Source of the DNA: Cryptomeria japonica
Lineage: Eukaryota; Streptophyta; Pinopsida; Cupressales; Cupressaceae
Direction: 5' to 3'
Length of the DNA stretch: 64,000 nucleotides
NCBI RefSeq assembly: GCF_030272615.1
Contig: NC_081406.1
Coordinates: 114,979,783 to 115,043,782 of the forward strand
Made by a program: the position numbers and the translations under genes. The notes below the pieces were generated by a model. It ran no database searches. It was given only the letters and a program-made list of their open reading frames with translations, and was not told the DNA's origin. The first letter of the stretch is position 1. Each line of letters opens with the position of its first letter. Below, one piece after another: positions 56,204 to 64,000 of the stretch.

Positions 56204-57632
56204 ACTGAGAGGCGGGGTGAATTAGTATGGACAAAAACTTCTTAAACAACTTAAACTATAAAGATTGCACTAACTGGTAAATAATATAACCAATCTAAAT
56301 CAAGGCACTACCGGTAAAACATAGTATGACTATAAAAGACATAAACTGGTAACATCTAGATCTTCTCAAAACCTAATATCTCATCTCAACTTCACACATA
56401 TGCTTAAGCAAGTAATACATCAGAAATACAATGACCATTGGATCAGCTTGCATTACCGCTTAACAAAAAACACTAAAACATCACATGAAAAAGAATCACA
56501 CATAACACACTAATTTTTCATGTGGAAACCCAACTGGGAAAAACCACGGTGGGGATGAATACCCACAAGTTGTTCATGAACTCTTATGAAGTTCGCTCTG
56601 TTAGGAGCCTAGTTTAGTTAAAGACTTTACAACTGGTTTTGCTAGGAACCGATCCTGCTAGGGATCACCCGGTTAAGGGATGGCTAAATACCCGATTAGA
56701 GGTTAAAACCTCGTTAAAGGTTACCTTGTAAGAGGATTTGAAGAACTCAATGATTTTGACTCACCCTATTAAAGGATTTACAAAAAGCTTGTTAAAGCTA
56801 CCCGGTAAAGGGATGTTCCATCTGCTGAAATGGTTAGAAGTCAACAGGTAATACACTGATCTGATAACAACACTTAATGCCAAGGCAGATCTACTTCAGT
56901 TTCTTTACATCTACAATCACACTCTACAAATCTATGCTTACTCCTTAGGTCTAGCAATAATCACCTCACATACATTCATTTGCCAACAACTTCAAATAAA
57001 AATCATCATCGACCTTATAGACAACACTTAGGTCGGTGGCCAAAACCTAAAACCCTAAGCATCTAGATTAACAATATAGTAGATCCAATCTTGGCCATTT
57101 AAACACATTACATAGGGTAAAAAAATCTTGAACAAATCTCAAGACATTCTCCATCGTATGTTCTTCACCACTTCTGAAAGCTGATAACCCATCACGCACT
57201 CTACACTACTTACTAAGATTTTACACATTCCTGAGGTAGATAGAATCAATCTTCTTCATGGAAGATCCTCAAGGAGATCCTTCATGCGCACAAGGCTGAC
57301 GTGGCAATGTGATCTAATCTTCATTTCAATGCTAACTCATCACAGGATGTCATCAGTCGAATCACATAGACTTGGAATGCATCAACCGGAAACCTTGAAG
57401 CTGAGACTACCAACCGGTAGTCATATCAAATGAAACCCCGATACAAACTATGCATATAGTTGTTCACACTCCAACATACTGGTTCACTTTTTTGCATATA
57501 TCAGTTCATACCATCATACCGATTCACTTGCCAGTTTGTTTACTTCAATATACCGATTCATACTTCAGCATATTGACATCAATGATAACATACAATCCCA
57601 TCATGTCATCAAACTCTGCACATATGCCAAAA
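56204..57632 (-). repeat. 3' LTR of element E
   Basis: On the minus strand it starts TTTTGGCATATG, an altered TGTTGG, after the polypurine tract CCAAAGGGGGAGAT. It runs through the hairpin array (about 56830-56575), the GTGGG..CCCAC hairpin and the TTTCCC..GTTTCCACATG phrase. It is lost at about 56204, where the 5' LTR has about 35 more bases. Confidence 0.88.
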
Positions 57633-57880
57633 ATCTCCCCCTTTGGCATTGATGGCAATACACAAAGATATCTCTACATCTTCTTCCATATAATATGTTT
57701 TCAATACTGTAGATATCTTCTCTGCTTCACATCTTCTCCCCCTTTGACAACAATGCCAAAGTGGAGGAACAAATATCCATGATCTACTATGTTGCTCCCC
57801 CTGAGGAGTAGCATCCTTCAACAAATCAATCCTGAAAAGATTTGACAATGCAATACCTGACTGATGTGGAGCACATACCT

Positions 57881-59509
57881 TTAGTTCACCTCTTGAAGGG
57901 GCAACACCCCTAATTCACCTCTTAAATAGGTAAATGTAGCCTTCAGTACAGGCTTGGTGAATATATATGCTAACTGCTCTTTATTGGAAATATGTTCCAA
58001 TACAACCTCTTTGTTCTGAACTTTCTCCCTCAAGAAATAATACTTGAGCTCGAAGTGCTTGGTTCTAGAATGCAATATCGGATTCTTAGAAAAATTAATT
58101 GCACTTGTGTTATCACAAAATATACTCACTAGTTTAGATACAGGGACTTTGAAACCACTTAATACATGCTTCATCCAAATTGTTTGAGTGCAGTTCATAA
58201 ATGCTGCTATATATTCTGCTTCTATTGTGGACTAAGAGATACAACTCTACTTCTGGTTCATCCATGAGACTAGTCTACCACCGAGAAAGAATGCACCACC
58301 GGTTGTGCTCTTTTGATCGTCCACATTACCAGCCCAATAGGCAATAAACACTTTGAGATTGAAATCATTATTGTATGGATACCACAATCCATAATCTATA
58401 GTTCCCTTCAGATATCTAAGAATCCGCTTGACTGCTACCAAGTGGGATTCTCTTGGACTTTTCTGGAAATGTGCAACAATGCCCACTACATGTGCAATGT
58501 CCGGTTTGCTGTGTACTACATAGTGCAACTTACCAATCATTGATCGGTATTCCTTCTCATTCACCAACGCTGAGTCGTCTTCTTTTGACAATTTACAACC
58601 GGTCACCATCGGTGTACCAACCGGTTTGTTGTCTTCCATGCCAAAGGTCTCCAACACCTCTTTGACATACTTGGACTGAGTGATAAAGATACCATCTTTC
58701 ATTCATTGAATCTGTAGTCCAATGAAGAACTTAATCTCTCTGATTAATGACATCTCAAATTCCTTCTTCATTTCATCTGTAAACGCATGGCTCATCTTGT
58801 CATCTCCACCAAAAAATATGTCATTAACAAACACTTCACAGATCAGAATCTGATCTCCTTCTGTCTTCAGATAGATATTGTTATCTTCACTTGTTCTTTC
58901 AAATCCAATCTTCACAAAATGGGAGTGTAAACGTTCATACCATGCTCTAGGTGCTTGCTTCAATCCATAAAAGGCTTTATGTAGCCTACACACCATATCA
59001 CTATCTTCTGATAGGGAAAACTCACCTGGTTGCTCTATATGCACTTCCTCTTCAAGTATTCCATTCAAGAATGTAGATTTCACATCCATATGATACACTT
59101 TAAATCCCTTGAAGGTTGCATATGCAAGTATCATTCAAACTCCTTCCAATCTAGCTATTGGAGCAAAGGTTTCTCCATAGTCTTCTCCTTCTTCTTGAGC
59201 ATATCCCTTACATACCAATCTTGCTTTGTTTATTACCACTGTGCCATCTTCATTCAGCTTGTTTCTAAAATCCCATTTGGTGCTAATAACATTTTTGTGC
59301 TCAGGTCTAGGTACCAAAGACCATGTACCATTCTTTTCTATCTGGTCAAGTTCCTCTTCCATAGCCTTAATCCAGTCTTCATCTTTGTGTGCCTCTTTAA
59401 ATGTTTTGGGCTCAAATTCAGAAATCATGCAAGAATTCTCTTTGACCTTTCTTCTTGTAAGTATTCCTACATCCTTATCCCCTATGATCTGCTTTTGATC
59501 ATGATGCAA
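57881..59509 (-). pseudogene. Element E reverse transcriptase and RNase H
   Basis: Minus-strand segments 59509-59135, 59134-58703, 58702-58247 and 58198-57881 are nearly continuous. Motifs are [49 protein letters not shown] and EVFVNDIFFGG (the first catalytic aspartate of FVDD is asparagine). RNase H has FIAYWAGNVDDQKS, with the DAN seen in element B lost. The end is AYIFTKPVLKA. Stops separate the segments. Changes at both active sites would inactivate it even without the stops. Confidence 0.87.
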
Positions 59510-59620
59510 CTTTACATACCTAGGAATGATCTTAACTGATTCCTCTTTCTTTTCCTCTTCATCCTCATCTACTAGTGTAGGAGCACTATTAATTGTACTT
59601 GGTTGTTTTGCAACCGGTTC

Positions 59621-60923
59621 CTAGAAGGTTACATCCGGTTCATCTACCGCTCGCTCACTGCTGGTTTCCTCAGGTTTCTCAGAGGTTTCATCAACTCTAA
59701 CATTTATACTTTCAACAATTCTCTGAGTCCTATTGTTAAAACACTTGAGAGCTTTGCTCTTGGTGGAATACCCTAGGAATATTCCCTCGTCACATTTTGC
59801 ATCAAACTTGCTCTGGTATTCACTTCTCTTGATATAACACTTGCTAACAAACACTCTAAAGTAGCTTACTACTGGAGTCTTACCCATCTAATACTCATAA
59901 GGAGTTTTATCCTTACCTTTCTTGATGAGTAACCGGTTCATAGTGTAGACTACAGTGCTTGCCACTTCTCTCCAAAAAGTGTGAGCAACTTTCCCTTGAA
60001 TCAACATCATTCTGGCAGCTTCAACTATAGTCCGGTTGTTCCTTTCTACTAGGCCATTCTGTTGTGGAGTCTGGGGGGCAGACAGTTGCCTCTTGATGCC
60101 ATTCTCTTCATAGTACTTATTGAATTCACCAGAAGTGAACTCACCTCCTTGGTCAGTTCTAAAGCATTTAATTCTCTTACAGCTTTCCTTTTCAACTAGT
60201 GCTCTAAAGGCTTTAAACTTTCCAAAAGCTTCAAACTTGTCTTTCAAGAATGTGACCCACATCATTCTTGAGCAATCATCAATAAGAATCATAAAGTACC
60301 TATCTCCCTAAACACTCTGAGTTTTCATAGGACCACACAAATCAGTGTGCACAAGATCAAGTAAATTATCTGCAGTGAAAGATTTACCTTTGAAGGTTGA
60401 GGAAGACATTTTCCCCAGTTGACATTCTTTGCACAAAGGATTCTTCTATTTGTTCAGCACAAGCAATCCTCTAACTGCCTTGATCTTACTGGCCTTCAAA
60501 ATATTATCAAAATTTACATGGCAGAGTCTCCTATGCCATATCCAACTATCATCAAACTTAGCCATTAGATATTGATTGATATTTGTATTTAACTGAAATA
60601 AGTTACCTTTTGTCTGCATACCGGTGGCCATCAGTTCACCACTCTTTCCTTTTATTTTGCATACTCCATCTTTGAATTCCAAAGTGGGTCCTTTATCATT
60701 CAGTTGGGCAACACTCAAAAGGTTATCCCTGAGACCTTCTACCCAATACACATTGTCAGCACTGCTTTTTCCATTTAGAGAGATGGACCCTTTGCCTTTT
60801 ACCATACATGATCCATCATTACCAAATCAGACTACACCTCCATCGTACTCTTCCAGAGATAGAAACTTCCTCCAGTCACCAGTCATGTGGTGAGAACATC
60901 CACTATCAATAATCCACTCATTA
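59621..60923 (-). pseudogene. Element E protease and integrase
   Basis: The protease site IIDSGCSHHMTGD is read at about 60915-60885, followed by a stop near 60830. The integrase zinc finger is HRRLCHVNFDN. The catalytic core (60292-59888) has RTDQGGEF and QNGLVERNNRT. A TAG at 60308-60310 (QSV*GDRYF) occurs at the same codon as in element B. Another TAG near 59889 replaces the tryptophan of YEYW. The C-terminal part (59887-59621) ends at a TAG replacing tryptophan (VTF*EP). Confidence 0.86.
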
Positions 60924-61099
60924 GAATTATCAAAGCGAGAGACAAGAGCCTTCTTGTCTGACACATCTTCCTTAATGGCTACAAACACTATGTCTTCAAT
61001 TTCTTCATCTTCTGATTCATCATCAGTGACACCTTCATCGATTGCAACAAGACAGTTTCTCCTATTTCCTCCTTTGAACTTTTTAAAATTCTCCAGTTT

Positions 61100-61950
61100 G
61101 TCCTTATTATCACTGTTGGGACAGTTGACAACAATGTGTCCTATCCTATTGCAAGAAAATATTTCAAAGGGATCTTACCTCTGTATTTTCCAGTTCCCTT
61201 AGGAAGTCTCTTGGAAAGAAGAGCTTCAAAATCCATCAGGATCTCCTCATCATCCATATCCTTTCTTTGTCTGGGTTCATATTTGGTACCAACCTCTTTT
61301 CCCTTTCTAGATAGTGCAACAGATTCTCTAAAGGTCGATTCGGTCTTCTAAACACTACCATCATAACTATTTAGCTCATATGTGGTCAACTTAGCAATAA
61401 TGGACTCAAGGGATACCTTTGTCTTGTCAATAGATCTCAACTCCTGAATAGCGGCAACCCTTATTGCATAGATCGGTAATAAGAATCTCAAAACTTTGCT
61501 AACAATGGTGGGATCATCTATTTTGCCTCTTGGACTCTTGATGTGTCTTACAACAGTTTTAATTCTTATTCCATATTGTTGAATGGTCTCTCCTTCAACC
61601 ATCTGCATGTCTTCAAATTTTCCCCTAAGGCTCTCTTCCTTATCTTGCTTCACATGCTCATCACCACCATAGATAGTCTCTAGGGTATCCCATACATCTT
61701 TGGGATTGTCTTTGTCTTGAACATCTATAAACTCGATATCAAATAGACTGCTGATAAGAACTTCCATGACTTGCCCATTCTCCTAAATTTTTCTTCTTTG
61801 ATCATCAATGAGAGTACCAGTAGGGACAACATAAGTATTCTCAACATAGTTCCGGTGTTGATCACCCATGCTTTTAATGTAGATCTTCATTCTATCCTTC
61901 CATATCTTAAAGTTATCTCTGTTGAACTTAGGACCTTCCATCTTCATCAT
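61100..61950 (-). pseudogene. Element E gag
   Basis: It starts at ATGATGAAG (61950), as in element B. A stop or frameshift near 61780 precedes the open part 61767-61348, with FIDVQDKDNPKDVWDTL, GGDEHVKQDKEESLRGKF and ETIQQYGIRIKT. A stop near 61346 (GSV*KTEST) interrupts it. The zinc knuckle near 61165-61120 lacks its first cysteine (KYFSCNRIGHIVVNC). The frame changes at that point. Confidence 0.84.
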
Positions 61951-62008
61951 TAGAATATGATCTTTTCCTCAAGCGGTTAAGCTTATAACATAGAGGACCT
62001 GGAGGACA

Positions 62009-62021
62009 CTTTGATACCAAT
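62009..62021 (-). other. Primer binding site of element E
   Basis: On the minus strand ATTGGTATCAAAG follows the LTR end TTCATCA. It resembles the initiator tRNA-Met complement, as in element C. Confidence 0.8.
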
Positions 62022-63491
62022 TGATGAATAATGATGAACAGTAAATAACCAGCAGATACTAAGAGGGGGGGTGAATCAGTATGGACAAAAACTTCTTAAA
62101 CAACTTAAACTACAAAGACTGCACTAACTGGTAAACAATATCACCAATCTAAATCAAGGCACTACCGGTAAAACATTGTATGACTGTAAAATACATAATC
62201 CAGTAACATCTAGATATTCTCAAAACCTAATATCTCATCTCAACTTCACCCATATGCTTAAGCAAGTAATACATCAGAAATACAATGACCACTGGATCAG
62301 CTTTCATTATTGCTTAATAGAAAACACTAAAACATCACATGAAAAAGAATCACACATAACACACTAATTTTTCACATGAAAAACCAACTGGGAAAAACCA
62401 CAATGGGGATGAATACCCACAAGTTGTTCTTGAACTCTTCTGAAGTTCTCTCTGTTAGGAGCCTAGTCTAGTTAAAGACTTTACAACTGGTTCTGCTAGG
62501 AACCAATCCTGCTAGGGATCACCTGGTTAAGGGATGGCTAAATACTTGGTTAGAGGTTAAAACCCTGTTAAAGGTTACCTTGTAAGAGGATTTGGAGAAC
62601 TCAATGATTTTGAGTCACCCTGTTAAATGATTTACAGAAAGCAAGTGTTAAAGCTACCCGATAAAGGGATTTTCCATCTGCTGAAATGGTTAAAAGTCAA
62701 TAGGTAATACACTGATCTGATAACAACACTTAATGCCAAGGCAGATCCGCTTCAATTTCTTTACATCTGCAATCACACTCTACAGATCTCTTCTTACTCC
62801 TTAGGTCTGGCAAGAATCACCTCACATACTTTCATTTTCCAACAACTTCAAATAAAAATCATCATCGACCTTATAGACAACAATTAGGTCGGTGGCCAAA
62901 ACCTAAAACCCTAAGCATCTAGATTAACAATACAGTCAGTCCAATCCTGGCCATTTAAACACATTACATAGGGTAAAACAATCTTGAACAAATCTCAAGA
63001 TGTTCTCCATCGTCTGTTCTTCATCGCTTCTGGAAGCTGATAACTCATCACATGCTCTCGACTATTTATTAAGATTTTGCACATTTCCGAGGTAGATAGA
63101 ATCAATCTTCTTCATGCAAGATCTTCAAGGAGATCCTTCATGCGCACAAGGCTGACATGGCAATGTGATCTAATCTTCATTTCAATGCTAACTCATCACA
63201 GGATGTCATCGGTCAAATCACATAGACTTGGAATGCATCAACCAGAAACCATGAAGCTGAGACTACCAATCGGTAGTCATATCAAATGAAACCCCGATAC
63301 AAACTTTGCATATACCGGTTCACACTCCAACATACCGGTTCACTTTTTTACATATACCGGTTCATACCATCATATCGGTTCACTTGCCAATTTGCTTACT
63401 TCAATATACCGGTTCATACTTCAGTGTATTGACATCAATGACAACATACAATCCCATCATGTCATCAAACTCTACACATATGTGGTCAACA
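62022..63491 (-). repeat. 5' LTR of element E
   Basis: The length is 1470 bp. On the minus strand it starts TGTTGACCACATATG at 63491 and ends TTCATCA at 62022. U3 holds five to six copies of TGAACCGGTATATG-like motifs within about 110 bp (63310-63415). The hairpin array lies at about 62690-62445, and GGTTC-TGCTAG-GAACC is perfect here. One base of that stem is changed in the 3' LTR. Confidence 0.9.
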
Positions 63492-64000
63492 TGAAATATA
63501 ATCAAAGTGTACATGCAAAGTAAACAAGTCCATGTGTACACATGTACACATGTACATCAAGTCCATGCTCAAAATGAAATATATAATCAAAGCGTGCAAA
63601 ATAAACAAGTCCCATGGGATGGAATGATCAAATGTCAGTAAACTACATGAAACATGTAACAAATCTATGTATATATATATATATGAAGATGATTGTAACT
63701 AAATCATTCTAGATTCCTCTTCAAGCCACGCAGACAAGAATGAGGAGAAGATCCACTCTACAAGACAAAACTATTCAAGTTTGTGAGAGTTATACATAGT
63801 TCATGTGTAATTATATATATATATATTTAAAAAAAATTTAAAATTTCAATTAATAAGTTCAGTAGCACATATGCGAACATGAGTAGGCTCATCTCCTCTA
63901 GACTCCACTGAGGGCTCTACATCTCTAGGTGCTATAGGGGTAGTCGATGGCACTGGTATCTAATGCTATATAGTTCATACACATATATAGATCAAGATCA
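63492..64000. other. Flank right of element E
   Basis: AT-rich DNA with a TACACATGTACACATGTACA tandem near 63530, short (TA)n runs near 63670 and 63816, and a repeated ATGAAATATATAATCAAAG phrase (63491 and 63572). No gene was seen. Confidence 0.5.

Larger units (their letters stand above)
56204..63491 (-). mobile_element. Ty1/copia retrotransposon E (same family as B), minus strand
   Basis: Read on the minus strand, the 5' LTR is 62022-63491 and the primer site 62009-62021. Gag starts at 61950, pol runs down to about 57881, the polypurine tract is at 57634-57650 and the 3' LTR is about 56204-57632. Protein segments align with element B almost residue for residue. Frameshifts and stops make it non-functional. 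The last bases of the 3' LTR are replaced by a CA repeat, and no target duplication could be confirmed. Confidence 0.92.

Noticed and set aside
56555-56835. A CRISPR-like or satellite array in the element E LTR
   Set aside because: The units are irregular in spacing and vary in the stems, with no constant repeat and spacer structure. They fit an LTR hairpin array in a eukaryotic retroelement.

Overview
The window is plant nuclear DNA, probably from a large, repeat-swollen genome. I favour a conifer or other gymnosperm, because of the dense load of old, decayed LTR retrotransposons, the long AT-rich spacers and an LRK10-like receptor kinase. That is inference and the sequence does not prove the species. 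No rRNA, tRNA or organelle sequence was recognised.

Only one gene looks intact: a three-exon LRK10L/WAK-type receptor-like kinase at 20340-22408 (+), 614 residues after splicing. Its promoter carries two adjacent perfect inverted repeats, one of them built from W-box cores. A second host-like or transposon-derived gene, at 37996-41163 (+), is badly broken but readable. It belongs to a protein family I know only as uncharacterised, with DDE-transposase-like spacing of acidic residues.

Most of the rest is LTR retrotransposons. Copia-1 (1-4783, +) lacks its 5' part. Element B (7023-14449, +) is complete, with a matching ATGTT target duplication. A chimeric minus-strand copia remnant lies at 15470-19830. 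Element C (26373-33852, +) is complete, with a TTTAT target duplication. Element E (56204-63491, -) belongs to the same family as B. Element D (41783-53706, +) is a Tat/Ogre-like element without recognisable pol. It has 1.4-kb LTRs, a long Gln/Pro-rich sense ORF and an antisense plant-mobile-domain gene. An inverted copy of part of D, including the 3' half of that antisense gene, sits outside D's 3' LTR. An 83-bp direct repeat flanks the whole assembly.

Other structures are a 2.3-kb polypurine block (33890-36233) containing a diverged inverted duplication, a G21 tract, several microsatellites, and a tandem CCTTAAGCCACATGTCC-type array interrupted by the D insertion.

The strongest unexplained signal is in the LTRs of B, C and E, and more weakly at 5178-6506. 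Each carries an array of about ten mini-hairpins with a nearly constant TTAAC/CTAACA loop and freely varying but self-complementary stems, followed by a GTGGG...CCCAC hairpin. Stem variation with pairing retained points to selection on RNA (or single-stranded DNA) structure.
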